Shown: piece by piece, positions 18,699-27,665 of the stretch
Layout of the letters: every line of letters begins with the position of its first letter
Position numbering within the stretch: position 1 is the stretch's first letter
Assembly (NCBI GenBank): GCA_964643355.1
Contig: CAZXPW010000020.1
Coordinates: forward strand, 1-64,000
Direction of reading: 5' to 3'
Length of the DNA stretch: 64,000 bases
Origin: FEN-1350 sp964643355
GTDB taxonomy: Bacteria > Planctomycetota > Phycisphaerae > Sedimentisphaerales > Anaerohalosphaeraceae
Program-made: the position numbers and the translations under genes
Notes under the pieces: generated by a model
What the model saw: the letters and a program-made list of their open reading frames with translations, nothing else
Told to the model about the DNA's origin: nothing
Database searches by the model: none

Positions 18699-20483
18699 AT
18701 GACGGAAACAAACTGTCACAAATATCGTTTGGGGATTATCGGGAACTGCTCCTATCTGGCGTACATTGACGACCGGGCCTCGGTGCGGTGGTTGTGCATG
18801 CCCAGATTCGACAGCAGCTTCCTGTTCGGCTCATTGCTGGATCCGGACAAGGGCGGGGAATTTTCCGTTCTTCCCGCCGCCTCCTTTGATTCGCATCAAT
18901 ATTATATCTCAAATACCAATGTTCTCTGTACAGAATTTAAGAATTCCGAGGAGGGATTTCGCGTCGTCGATTTTGCGCCGCGGTATTACCAGTATGACCG
19001 GTATTTTCGTCCCCACATGCTGGTCCGAAAGATCGAACCCCTTCGAGGCCAGCCGAGGATCGCCGTTCGTTGTCTGCCGGTGGGGGATTATGGAAACATT
19101 CGACCGGAAATCGTATTGGGCAGCAGCCATATTCGATATCTCAACCTGGACGGACATGTCCGATTGACGACGGATATTCCGCTGCAATATGTGGCCAAAT
19201 CCAAGGTTTTTGTTCTGAACGGACCTCGATACATGGTCTTCAGCTACGGACCTCCGCTGGAGGCCCCGCTGGTTTCTACGGCGGAAAGCTTTCTGGAAAA
19301 GACCCGTTCCTACTGGTTGAACTGGATCAAGACAACGACGATCGCCCCCATTTTTCAGGACTGGATCATCCGTTCGGCCCTTGTTCTCAAGCTTCATCAG
19401 TACGAAGATACGGGAGCGATCATCGCGGCCGGAACCACCAGCTTGCCCGAATTTCCCGGATCCGGCCGAACTTGGGATTATCGCTATTGCTGGCTGCGAG
19501 ATACCTACTACACGCTTAACGCCTTTAACAATGTCGGCCACTTTGAAGAGCTCGAACGGTTTTTCCACTATGTCCAGAATCTCATCGCCGACGATGGATT
19601 TCGGATTCGGCCCTTATATTCTGTCACCGGAGATCCCGTGCCCTCCGAACAACACCTCGATCTGGAGGGCTATCAGGGCAACGGGCCCGTTCGAATTGGA
19701 AACGATGCGACCGTACAAAAACAACACGATGTATATGGCCAGGTCCTGATCAGCTTGTTACCTTTGTATATCGATCGCCGTCTGGAGTATATGAACACCC
19801 GTCAAACCCTGAACCTTGTCCGTCATCTTTTGCATCAGATCGAGACGGTTTTCGACGAGCCCGATTCCGGTATCTGGGAATTTCGCGGTCGGTTTCAGCA
19901 GCATTGTCATACCTATCTGTTTCACTGGGCGGGGAGTCAATCGGCGCTGAAAATCGGCGAAATCTTACGGGATTCGGGAATTTGTGAGAAGGCCTCCCTG
20001 CTGATCCGGCGAAGCCGCGATAAAATCGAGGCCTGTTACGATACGACTCGAAAGGTATTCACGCAGGCCGTTGGAAACGGACACCTGGATGCCAGTACCC
20101 TTCAACTGATTAACTTGAGATATCTCGACCCGGCTTCGGATCGGGCCCGACACCACCTGGCGGCATTGGAGGCCGAATTGAAAACGGCCCAAGGGCAATT
20201 CCATCGGTATCTGCACCCCGACGATTTTGGGGCCCCCAAGGCGTCGTTTCTGGCGACCGCCTTTTGGTATATGGAAGCCCTGGCCTGTGTGGGTCGGGTC
20301 GAAGAAGCGATGGAGGCGCTGGAACGGCTCTTATCCACCGCCAACTCTCTCGGCCTGTTTAGCGAAGACGCCTGTCCCGACGGCTCCCAATGGGGCAATT
20401 TTCCCCAAACCTACAGCCATGTCGGTCTGATGAACGCCGTGTTTCGGATCGCGCGGAAGTTGGACCGTCCAATGTTTCTGTGA
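18699..20483 (+). CDS. GH15-family glycoside hydrolase (glucoamylase/trehalase-like)
   Basis: Encodes 594 aa. GH15 hallmarks: an N-terminal beta-sandwich start ('LGIIGNCSYLAYID' ... 'WLCMPRFDS'), 'GRTWDYRYCWLRDTYYTLNAF' at the start of the (alpha/alpha)6 barrel, 'GNDATVQKQHDVYGQV', the putative acid Glu in 'SGIWEFRG', and the second catalytic Glu region 'LFSEDACPDGSQWGNFPQTYSH'. No signal peptide is seen, so it is probably cytoplasmic. The start is uncertain: the ATG at 18699 matches the family N terminus but lacks a clear ribosome site; an in-frame ATG lies at 18600. The trehalose synthesis fusion follows after 13 bp, so trehalase or maltooligosaccharide hydrolase activity is likely. Confidence 0.9.
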   Translation: MTETNCHKYRLGIIGNCSYLAYIDDRASVRWLCMPRFDSSFLFGSLLDPDKGGEFSVLPAASFDSHQYYISNTNVLCTEFKNSEEGFRVVDFAPRYYQYDRYFRPHMLVRKIEPLRGQPRIAVRCLPVGDYGNIRPEIVLGSSHIRYLNLDGHVRLTTDIPLQYVAKSKVFVLNGPRYMVFSYGPPLEAPLVSTAESFLEKTRSYWLNWIKTTTIAPIFQDWIIRSALVLKLHQYEDTGAIIAAGTTSLPEFPGSGRTWDYRYCWLRDTYYTLNAFNNVGHFEELERFFHYVQNLIADDGFRIRPLYSVTGDPVPSEQHLDLEGYQGNGPVRIGNDATVQKQHDVYGQVLISLLPLYIDRRLEYMNTRQTLNLVRHLLHQIETVFDEPDSGIWEFRGRFQQHCHTYLFHWAGSQSALKIGEILRDSGICEKASLLIRRSRDKIEACYDTTRKVFTQAVGNGHLDASTLQLINLRYLDPASDRARHHLAALEAELKTAQGQFHRYLHPDDFGAPKASFLATAFWYMEALACVGRVEEAMEALERLLSTANSLGLFSEDACPDGSQWGNFPQTYSHVGLMNAVFRIARKLDRPMFL

Positions 20484-20496
20484 TCGGGATACCCGT

Positions 20497-22752
20497 ATGC
20501 CGGAAACGATGACCAAAACCGGGAATCGGATTGTGCTGGTATCATACCGCCTGCCGTTTCGCCTTCAAGACGGTCAGCGCGTGCAAAGTTCCGGTGGTCT
20601 TGTGTCGTCCATCCTGGCGCTGACGCAAAGCCAGGCGACGGAGGGCGTCAAGCGGTTTGAGGGTGAAATCCTCTGGGTCGGCCGAGCGGAAAATTCCCCG
20701 GAAGAACTGACGCAGCTTCAGAAGCAGTCGGGACCGTTTCGTTTGATTCCGGTATCGATCGATCCGGAACTGGACAAACGATACTACGGCGGTTTTTGTA
20801 ACGATACGATCTGGCCACTGTTCCACTATTTTTCGTCCATGGCCGCATATGTCGAAGATCATTACGAGGCCTATCAACTGGCCAATCGGCAGTTCGCGCA
20901 GCAATTGGAGTCGATATTGCAGCCCGACGACTGGATCTGGATTCACGACTATCAGCTTATGCTGCTTCCGGATAGGATTCGGACCGTGTTCCCGGATGCC
21001 AGTATCGGTTTCTTTTTGCATATTCCATTTCCGTCCGTGGAAATCTTCCGTCTGATGCCCCGCCCCTGGAGGCAGGCCCTGTTACAGGGAATGCTCGGAG
21101 CCGATGTGATCGGGTTTCATACCTTCGATTATGCCCAGTATTTTCTCCGGGCCGTCAGCCGGACCCTCGGACTGGAAACCGCCCCGACCTCCGCTATGGT
21201 GGAAGGCCGGATTGTTCGCGTGGACGCCTTTCCCCTGGGCATCGACTATCGGCGGTTTCAAGACGCCCTCAACTCCCCCCAAGTGATGGCCGAACGGCAA
21301 AACCTTCATAAAATCCTCGGCGGTAAGAAACTGATTTTTTCCGTGGATCGCCTGGATTACACCAAGGGATTGCTCGAACGGCTTCTGGGATTCGAGTATT
21401 TCCTGGAAACCCATCCGGAATGGCATCAAAAAATCGTTTTTAATATGGTCGTCGTGCCCTCCCGCGAGATCGTTGCGCGGTATCAGGACATGAAAAAGGA
21501 AATCGAGGCCACGGTCGGACGCATCAACGGCAAGTATGGATCTCTGGTCTGGAGGCCCCTGGTTTATGAATACCGCTCTCTGGCCTTCGCGGAGATGGTG
21601 GCGCTCTATGCCTCAAGCGAAGTCGGATTGATCACCCCCATTCGGGACGGGATGAACCTGGTGGCCAAGGAGTATCTGGCCTGTCAGGGGGAACCCACCG
21701 GAGTCCTGGTCCTGAGCGAAATGGCCGGAGCGGCGGCGGAACTCAGCGAGGCGATTCTTGTCAATCCCACCGACAAAAAGGAAGTGGCCGCTGCGATCGC
21801 CAAAGCCCTGTCGATCCCCGAAGAACAGCGAAAAACCGCGCTGTCGCACATGCAGAATCGCCTGAAACGGTACGATGTCTATTCCTGGGCGCAGGATTTT
21901 TTTGAAACCATGAAACAGGTTCGACGGGAATATCGCATCCGCCGGGTGCGCCTGCTCAGCGAGCCGGTCGAAAATGAAGTCGCCAACCAATTCGCTCGCG
22001 CGTCCCGTCGCATTCTGTTTCTCGATTACGACGGAACGCTGGTTCCGTTCTCCCGACAGCCCGAAACCGCTGTCCCGGCCCAGTCCCTGCTGGATCCGTT
22101 GAAACGCCTGGCCGCCGACGAGGGAAATAGTCTGATCATCATCAGTGGACGAAAAAAAGAATTCCTGGACCGTTGTTTTCCGACCCTCAAACTGATCCTG
22201 ATCGCGGAACACGGGGCCTTCATTCGAAGACCGGGAGCCGAATGGATCAGCAATGTCGATACGGACGCGACATGGAAACAATCCGTTTGGCCGATCCTGC
22301 AACGATACGCCGACCGGTGCAATGGTGCATTCATCGAAGACAAGGCCGTTTCCCTCGTTTGGCATTATCGGAATGCCGAACCTGAAATGGGACAGTTGCG
22401 CTCGCAGGAATTGAAAGATGAACTTCGGGACTTGTTCTCCCGCGATAGCGTCCTGCAGGTCATGGCCGGAGACAAGATCATCGAAGTCAAAAAATCCGGA
22501 TACAACAAGGGTTCGGTAGCCGCCAAGCTGCTGGCCACGATGGAATATGACTTCCTGATGGCCGTTGGCGACGATACGACGGATGAGGACCTCTTTCATG
22601 CTCTGCCGCCGAAAGCCCTGACCCTGAAAGTCGGTACAAGCCCATCGCTGGCGCGATTCAATCTGATGAATCAACAGGAAGTCATTCGCCTTTTACAGCG
22701 GCTGGCCGATGCCGGTTCACGATCCGGAAATCCTGCGGAGCAAATCCTGTGA
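20497..22752 (+). CDS. Bifunctional trehalose-6-phosphate synthase/phosphatase (OtsA-OtsB fusion)
   Basis: Encodes 751 aa. Residues ~10-480 are a GT20 trehalose-6-phosphate synthase: 'SSGGLVSSILAL', 'WIHDYQLMLLP', 'GFFLHIPFPS', 'GFHTFDYAQYF', 'FSVDRLDYTKGLLERL', 'RDGMNLVAKEYLAC'. Residues ~500-740 form an OtsB-type HAD phosphatase with 'FLDYDGTLVPF' near residue 509, 'ISGRKKEFLDRCF' and 'VGDDTTDEDLF'. UDP-glucose and glucose 6-phosphate would be converted to trehalose 6-phosphate and then trehalose by one chain. Such fusions occur in some bacteria and in eukaryotes; here both halves keep their motifs. With the upstream GH15 enzyme it forms a trehalose turnover pair. Confidence 0.94.
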   Translation: MPETMTKTGNRIVLVSYRLPFRLQDGQRVQSSGGLVSSILALTQSQATEGVKRFEGEILWVGRAENSPEELTQLQKQSGPFRLIPVSIDPELDKRYYGGFCNDTIWPLFHYFSSMAAYVEDHYEAYQLANRQFAQQLESILQPDDWIWIHDYQLMLLPDRIRTVFPDASIGFFLHIPFPSVEIFRLMPRPWRQALLQGMLGADVIGFHTFDYAQYFLRAVSRTLGLETAPTSAMVEGRIVRVDAFPLGIDYRRFQDALNSPQVMAERQNLHKILGGKKLIFSVDRLDYTKGLLERLLGFEYFLETHPEWHQKIVFNMVVVPSREIVARYQDMKKEIEATVGRINGKYGSLVWRPLVYEYRSLAFAEMVALYASSEVGLITPIRDGMNLVAKEYLACQGEPTGVLVLSEMAGAAAELSEAILVNPTDKKEVAAAIAKALSIPEEQRKTALSHMQNRLKRYDVYSWAQDFFETMKQVRREYRIRRVRLLSEPVENEVANQFARASRRILFLDYDGTLVPFSRQPETAVPAQSLLDPLKRLAADEGNSLIIISGRKKEFLDRCFPTLKLILIAEHGAFIRRPGAEWISNVDTDATWKQSVWPILQRYADRCNGAFIEDKAVSLVWHYRNAEPEMGQLRSQELKDELRDLFSRDSVLQVMAGDKIIEVKKSGYNKGSVAAKLLATMEYDFLMAVGDDTTDEDLFHALPPKALTLKVGTSPSLARFNLMNQQEVIRLLQRLADAGSRSGNPAEQIL

Positions 22753-22757
22753 GAAAA

Positions 22758-22783
22758 GAAGGCCTCCCGAATGGGAGGCCTTC
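22758..22783. terminator. Hairpin between convergent otsAB fusion and TAT oxidoreductase copy 3
   Basis: Eleven-bp perfect stem gaaggcctccc / gggaggccttc with a 4-base loop, 6 bp after the otsAB stop and about 35 bp past the stop of the convergent gene. On the minus strand it is followed by ttttctc, so it may serve both genes. Confidence 0.75.
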
Positions 22784-22818
22784 CGTCAGTCCAATCCGGA
22801 TAAGGATACCCGCGTCGA

Positions 22819-24150
22819 TTATCCGTTCAGCGTCCAGCCCTGGCGGTATTGCTTGCGCAGCAGGGCGTTGGCCTCCGGGCTGTTTTTGACCTGGCCGGTT
22901 GCCCCGTCGTACTCCAGCTTCTTGCCAACGCGATACGCCACCAGCCCCAGCAACATCATCTCAATGCAATTTCCGCCGTACTCAAAATCGCAACTGGTCT
23001 TGAGATTGCCCTTGCAGGCATTGATCCATTCCTTCTGGAAATTTCCAATGGCCGGCAGGATCTTCTCCTTGGGCCGACGATTGTAATAGGTCATGTCCGT
23101 GTCTTTGCCGATCGGCAGGATGATTCTCGAATCGAAGTTGCAGATCAAAAATCCCTTGGTGCCCTTGAACATCGCGCCGTGATCAATCTTATTCAGATCG
23201 ATATATTCCTTCGGCGTGCGGGGCATATATCCGCCCTGATACCATGAAATCCGCATCGGTCCGCGCCAACTGTTGGCCGGGAAATCAAAGTGGGTTTCAA
23301 GTTCCACGGGGGTGACTTCGGGATTGAATTCCTGACCCTTGCCTTCTGCGGTGGTCGGAAGTTCCGCTTCAACGGCGTCCCAGATCAGGTCCATCGTGTG
23401 GCTGCCCATGTCGCCGACCTGACCGCTGCCAAAGTCCCAGTACATGTTCCATTGCAGGCAATTGGCCCCCGGCCCTCCCGAAAAGTAACCCGGATTGTAG
23501 GGATGATCCGTTGCGATCGGACCCAGCCACAAATCATAGTGCAAATGAGCCGGCGGAGTGCCTTCCGCGGGCAAATACCCCTTGCGACGGATTTGCCGAT
23601 TCCCCCAGGCATACGCGTCGGTCACCGTCCCAATCGCTCCGTCGCGAATGAGTTCCTGCACCCGGTTAAAGTTTTCCAGTTCGTGCCGCTGCGTGCCGAC
23701 CTGCGTGGCCAGCTTGTTCTTGTTCTTCAGGTAATTGGCCCGCACCGTCCGGACCTCTTCCACCGTGTTGCCCAGCGGCTTTTCACAATAGACATGCATT
23801 CCGCGATTGAGGGCCCAGTTGGCCACAAATGCGTGGGTAAAGTCGGTTGTGCAGATGACCACGGCGTCAATGTCCTTCTGTTCCAGACACTGTCTCCAAT
23901 CCACATACTTGGTGGCCTTGGGAAACCGCTCGGCCGCGCCGACCATGTGTTCTTCGTTGATGTCGCAGAGGGCCACGACATTTTCGCTGGAAATCGGTCC
24001 GAAATGCGCTTCCCCTCGTCCCCAGCTTCCGATCAGGGCGATGTGAAGTTTATTGCTGGCCGCATCGGCGCCGAACAACCGAACCCCCGGCATGATCATG
24101 GGGACTATTCCGGCCGCCGCGGCCGTCTTGAGAAATTCCCGTCGTCGCAT
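22819..24150 (-). CDS. TAT-exported Gfo/Idh/MocA-family oxidoreductase (copy 3)
   Basis: Encodes 443 aa. The start at 24150 has GGGAGAG 7 bases upstream. The N terminus begins Met-Arg-Arg-Arg-Glu-Phe-Leu-Lys, a compact twin-arginine signal, with a hydrophobic run to about residue 28. The Rossmann core shows 'ALIGSWGRG' and 'ALCDINEEH'; the hallmark is 'HVYCEKPLGN'. The C-terminal domain includes 'WDFGSGQVGDMGSHTMDLIWDAVEA'. It is more divergent from copies 1 and 2 (different tail, 'FSGGPGANCLQWNMYWDFG' insertion), matching a second exported subgroup. It is followed on the strand by no gene and preceded by the NamZ-like gene with a 142-bp gap. The substrate is unknown. Confidence 0.92.
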   Translation of the reverse strand: MRRREFLKTAAAAGIVPMIMPGVRLFGADAASNKLHIALIGSWGRGEAHFGPISSENVVALCDINEEHMVGAAERFPKATKYVDWRQCLEQKDIDAVVICTTDFTHAFVANWALNRGMHVYCEKPLGNTVEEVRTVRANYLKNKNKLATQVGTQRHELENFNRVQELIRDGAIGTVTDAYAWGNRQIRRKGYLPAEGTPPAHLHYDLWLGPIATDHPYNPGYFSGGPGANCLQWNMYWDFGSGQVGDMGSHTMDLIWDAVEAELPTTAEGKGQEFNPEVTPVELETHFDFPANSWRGPMRISWYQGGYMPRTPKEYIDLNKIDHGAMFKGTKGFLICNFDSRIILPIGKDTDMTYYNRRPKEKILPAIGNFQKEWINACKGNLKTSCDFEYGGNCIEMMLLGLVAYRVGKKLEYDGATGQVKNSPEANALLRKQYRQGWTLNG

Positions 24151-24292
24151 GGTATCGCTCTCCCGTTAATGATCGTATCTGCAGGTTTACCCGTCGATGC
24201 CGTTGCAGGACGGGAACCGATCGACTTTGTGAAACCATACCCCCATGAATATAACAAATTGCCTTGGAAAAACAATACGCAAAAGCCGGGAC

Positions 24293-25525
24293 TTATTCCC
24301 GTTTGTAGAGAACAATCGACTTGCAGGCAGATCGAAAAATCTCGCTGTCGGTTTTCCACTGCGTCTTCAGATTCACCAGATCCCCTTTTTGTTCAATACA
24401 CAATCGTACCGAGTCCGTCCCGCAAAGCAGGTCAAAATGACGGGCGAGAAATTTGAAATCATGGGGGTAGCAGCGGGCCAGTGTCTCGATAATTCGTACG
24501 CCCGTCCAGAAGGGTTCACACAGGTCGCGGTCCGTGATAACGATTTCGCAGCCGCGGCAGATCTGACCCTGACATTTTGAGGATGTGGGTTTGAATTCAG
24601 CGGAACGAAAGAATACCCCCCCCAGTTTGAGGGAATTGAGCGTGTTGGCCAGTTCCGAGCCGTTGATCCAGGGGGCTCCGAATTGAAGAAAGGGTTTGTC
24701 GGTGCCGCGGCCTTCCGAAAGATTGGTCCCTTCGATCAGGCAGGTGCCAGGATAAGCGATTGCGGCCTCTAAGGTTCGAATATTTGGCGAAGGGGGAATA
24801 AACGGCAATCCCGTCTGATCCCACCAGGTCGAACGGGTCCATTGCTCCAGTGGAATGACGGTTAGATTGGCCTTTATACTGTCTTTGAGCCAGCCCTGGT
24901 CATTGATCAGCCGGGCCAGTTCAGCGATCGTCAGTCCGTACCGTACGGGGATCGGATAAAGGCCGATAAAGCTGGCAAATTTCGGATCCAGCAGGGGACC
25001 TTCAATGTGCCGTCCCCCGAGAGGATTCGGCCGGTCCAGGACCACAAAGGGAATACCGATTTCCGCGGCCGCCTCCATAGAAACCGCCAGGGTCGATAGG
25101 TAGGTATAGAATCGGGCCCCGACATCCTGAATATCAAAAACCAGCGCTTCCACATCCTGAAGCATCTGTGGTGTCGGTTTTCGAGTCTGCCCATACAGAC
25201 TGTAGATCGGGATCGGATGGGAGGAACCTGCCAGGGATTGGACCTCAACCCCCGCCTCGAATTTTCCGTCAAAACCGTGTTCAGGACTGAAAATAGCGAC
25301 AACTCGAGTTCCCGGCAGGGATGACAAGACCTCGACCGTCGTTTTTCCTTCACGATTGATCCCGCTGTGATTGGTGATCACCCCCAGCCGTTTGTTGTTT
25401 AACATACGGCCGTAAGTTCGCAGGTTATCTAAGCCAACGACAACCCTCTGATCGGCGTCGGTTTGACCGAGACTCTGCTGGGATACTGCCCCCAAAAACA
25501 AAATCATCAGGATCCTTCTGTTCAT
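24293..25525 (-). CDS. Exo-beta-N-acetylmuramidase NamZ-like (DUF1343, GH171)
   Basis: Encodes 410 aa. The start at 25525 has TGGAG 7 bases upstream. A short signal peptide ends near 'QSLGQ' (about residue 20). DUF1343 features follow: 'RLGVITNHSGIN', 'AIFSPEHGFDG', 'PIYSLYG', 'ALVFDIQDVGARFYTYLST', 'VLDRPNPLGG', 'EGTNLSEGRGTDKPF'. The family founder NamZ removes terminal MurNAc from peptidoglycan fragments, so this exported protein probably works on cell-wall debris or prey/environmental murein. It may be co-transcribed with the TAT oxidoreductase 142 bp downstream, but the gap leaves room for a separate promoter. Confidence 0.9.
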   Translation of the reverse strand: MNRRILMILFLGAVSQQSLGQTDADQRVVVGLDNLRTYGRMLNNKRLGVITNHSGINREGKTTVEVLSSLPGTRVVAIFSPEHGFDGKFEAGVEVQSLAGSSHPIPIYSLYGQTRKPTPQMLQDVEALVFDIQDVGARFYTYLSTLAVSMEAAAEIGIPFVVLDRPNPLGGRHIEGPLLDPKFASFIGLYPIPVRYGLTIAELARLINDQGWLKDSIKANLTVIPLEQWTRSTWWDQTGLPFIPPSPNIRTLEAAIAYPGTCLIEGTNLSEGRGTDKPFLQFGAPWINGSELANTLNSLKLGGVFFRSAEFKPTSSKCQGQICRGCEIVITDRDLCEPFWTGVRIIETLARCYPHDFKFLARHFDLLCGTDSVRLCIEQKGDLVNLKTQWKTDSEIFRSACKSIVLYKRE

Positions 25526-25900
25526 GATTGGCTCCACGATCAAATCCGAGATTGATTCCGATTGGGAGTACTGTATCCATTCGCCACCCGAATTTCAAGA
25601 TTGTGGGTACCGCGGTTCAGTGATTTCCAAGAATTGCGTCCATGAGACTTGCGGAATCGGGTTCTGAAAAACGACGGGGTTGGTCTCCGCGAAATTCTAA
25701 CACAATTCTAATGTTTCAAATTCGTTTGTAAGGATATCATTAGCTTTCGATAAGCAGACGGAACATCGATTACGCAAAAAGCGATTGGGAGCCGTTTGGG
25801 AAAAGGATTGACTTCTTTCCGGGGACCGGATATACACGAATCGTTTTTCCGGCCCGAGAAGTCCTATCCAAAGGTTCATCTGATCCGAAAGGACGCTATT
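25526..25900. other. Divergent regulatory region between namZ-like gene and pst operon
   Basis: This 375-bp stretch holds no supported gene. It carries the candidate Pho-type repeats and promoter listed separately and must also hold the promoter of the leftward NamZ-like gene. Confidence 0.6.
25693..25754 (+). promoter_or_regulatory. Candidate Pho-type direct repeats and promoter upstream of pstS
   Basis: Two perfect copies of aattctaa lie at 25693-25700 and 25704-25711, an 11-bp period, with a weaker third repeat at the next period. An 11-bp direct-repeat spacing is the geometry of PhoB/PhoP boxes, though the sequence differs from known consensus. Just downstream are TTGTAA (25726-25731), a 17-bp spacer and GATAAG (25749-25754). 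Phosphate control of pst is known in many bacteria; here it is inferred. Confidence 0.4.
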
Positions 25901-26815
25901 TTGATAGTATCAACAGGGAGATGGTATCGAACACCAACGGTGCTGGGGATTTGGATTGTGCTGATTGTTGCCTCTGGCGGTTGCCGGCGACCCAGCACGG
26001 GCGACGATTCCAGTATGATTCAGATCAAAGGGTCGGACACGATTGTCAATGCCAATCAGAAACTCAGTGAAGAATTTATGAAGATAAACCCCGAGATTTT
26101 TGTTGCCGTCACAGGCGGAGGGTCGGGAGTGGGAATCGCGTCGTTGATCAACGGTTCCTGCCATCTGGCGGCGTCTTCGCGGGAAATGACGGCCAAAGAA
26201 ATCGACATGGCCCACAAGCGGGGCGTCGAGCCCAGGGAAATCGTCGTGGCCTTTGACGGCATTGCGGTGATCGTCAATCCCCACAATCCGATCGAACAAC
26301 TGACGATCGACGATCTGCATCGGATCTTTACCGGCAAGGCGACTTCCTGGAAGGATTTCGGCTGGAAGGATTTGCCCATCGTGACCTTGTCCCGTGAGGT
26401 CAGTTCGGGGACTTACGCGTACTTCAAGGAAGTGGTGATTCATTTGGGCCGCAAAGGCAGCCAGGAAGAGTTTTCGCCCAAGACCCTGATGATGTCGTCG
26501 TCTCAGACGATTGTGGAAGAGGTGGTCAGCAATGAAGGCGCCATCGGCTATTTGGGAATGGGGTATGCTTCGGATAGGACCAAATCGGTCGCGATAGCCA
26601 ATAACAAGGAATCCGGATTCTTCCCGCCGACGCTGGCGGAAGTCATGAACAAACAATATCCCTTGTCTCGCCCCCTGTATTTTTACTCCAATGGCGATCC
26701 GAAAGGAACGACCAGGTTGTTTGTGGATTTTTCGCTGAGCCCGTCCGGACAGCGCCAGTTTATGGAAACCGGATTTGTCCCTCTGGAGCAGTCGCATGCG
26801 CCGACGATTCAATGA
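25901..26815 (+). CDS. pstS: Phosphate ABC transporter substrate-binding lipoprotein PstS
   Basis: Encodes 304 aa if translation starts at TTG 25901, which I prefer: AAAGGA lies 7 bases upstream and the product then begins with a compact lipoprotein signal ending in 'VASGGC'. Starting at the upstream open frame would add about 35 unlikely residues. Mature-protein motifs: 'IKGSDTIVN', 'GGGSGVGIASLINGSCHLAASSREM', 'EIVVAFDGIAVIVNP', 'IFTGKATSWKDF', and the phosphate loop 'REVSSGTYAYF'. It binds phosphate at the membrane surface and delivers it to PstCA. pstC begins 20 bp before its end, so the genes are translationally coupled. Confidence 0.92.
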   Translation: MIVSTGRWYRTPTVLGIWIVLIVASGGCRRPSTGDDSSMIQIKGSDTIVNANQKLSEEFMKINPEIFVAVTGGGSGVGIASLINGSCHLAASSREMTAKEIDMAHKRGVEPREIVVAFDGIAVIVNPHNPIEQLTIDDLHRIFTGKATSWKDFGWKDLPIVTLSREVSSGTYAYFKEVVIHLGRKGSQEEFSPKTLMMSSSQTIVEEVVSNEGAIGYLGMGYASDRTKSVAIANNKESGFFPPTLAEVMNKQYPLSRPLYFYSNGDPKGTTRLFVDFSLSPSGQRQFMETGFVPLEQSHAPTIQ

Positions 26816-27665
26816 GATCTTGATCGAGGGCTGTATCCGCTTAAGCGGTTTTCTGTGCATCGGATTCGTGGTGCTGATCTTCCTGTTTTTGCTCAAAGAC
26901 GCCCTGTCGTTGTTCGGCGTGTATTCCCCGAACGAATTCCTGTTCGGCCATCAATGGCTTCCGGTCTCCGAACCGCCGCATTTCGGGATTGTTCCGCTGG
27001 TGGTCGGCTCGCTGTATGTCACCGTCGGGGCGATTCTCATTTGCGTTCCGATCGGCGTGGGGGCGGCGATGTATATCGCTGAGGTCGCTCCGCAGTCGCT
27101 CAAGACAATCCTCAAGTCGCTGGTCGAGATCCTGGCGGCGATCCCCAGCGTCGTGTTGGGCTTTATCGGGATCGTATGGTTGGGGCCGTTTCTCAAAAAT
27201 ACCTTTCACCTGAATACCGGGATGTGCGGCCTGACGGGAAGTCTGCTGCTGGCCTTCATGGCCCTGCCAACGATTATCAGCATCTCCGAGGACGCTCTGG
27301 TCGGGGTGCCCAGGGCCTACCGCGAGGCCGCGTTTGGGCTGGGCGCGACACGATGGCAGACCCTGTGGCGAATCCTGTTGCCCTCGGCGTCATCGGGAAT
27401 CATCGCCGGCGTGATGCTCGGGATCGGTCGCGTGATCGGGGAGACGATGGTGGTCATGATGGTGACCGGAAACGCGCCGGTGATCCCGGCGTCGATTCTG
27501 CAACCGTTGCGAACCCTGACCGCGACGGTCGCCAGCGAGATGGGAGAAGCCGTCAGCGGATCGGAGCATTACTATGCTTTGTTTGCCGTAGGGTTGATCC
27601 TGTTTATTATTACCTTTATCATCAACCTGATTGCGGATATGTCGTTGCGAAAGGCCCGCCGATGA
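26796..27665 (+). CDS. pstC: Phosphate ABC transporter permease PstC
   Basis: Encodes 289 aa with six predicted membrane helices. The ATG at 26796 has CTGGAG 7 bases upstream and overlaps the pstS end by 20 bp. The permease EAA loop is visible as 'ALVGVPRAYREAAFGLGATRWQTLWRILLPSASSGI', preceded by 'PIGVGAAMYIAEVAP' and 'EILAAIPSVVLGFIGIVWLGP', all characteristic of PstC. It forms the heterodimeric membrane channel with PstA. Its stop overlaps the pstA start in an ATGA tetranucleotide. Confidence 0.95.
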   Translation: MRRRFNEILIEGCIRLSGFLCIGFVVLIFLFLLKDALSLFGVYSPNEFLFGHQWLPVSEPPHFGIVPLVVGSLYVTVGAILICVPIGVGAAMYIAEVAPQSLKTILKSLVEILAAIPSVVLGFIGIVWLGPFLKNTFHLNTGMCGLTGSLLLAFMALPTIISISEDALVGVPRAYREAAFGLGATRWQTLWRILLPSASSGIIAGVMLGIGRVIGETMVVMMVTGNAPVIPASILQPLRTLTATVASEMGEAVSGSEHYYALFAVGLILFIITFIINLIADMSLRKARR

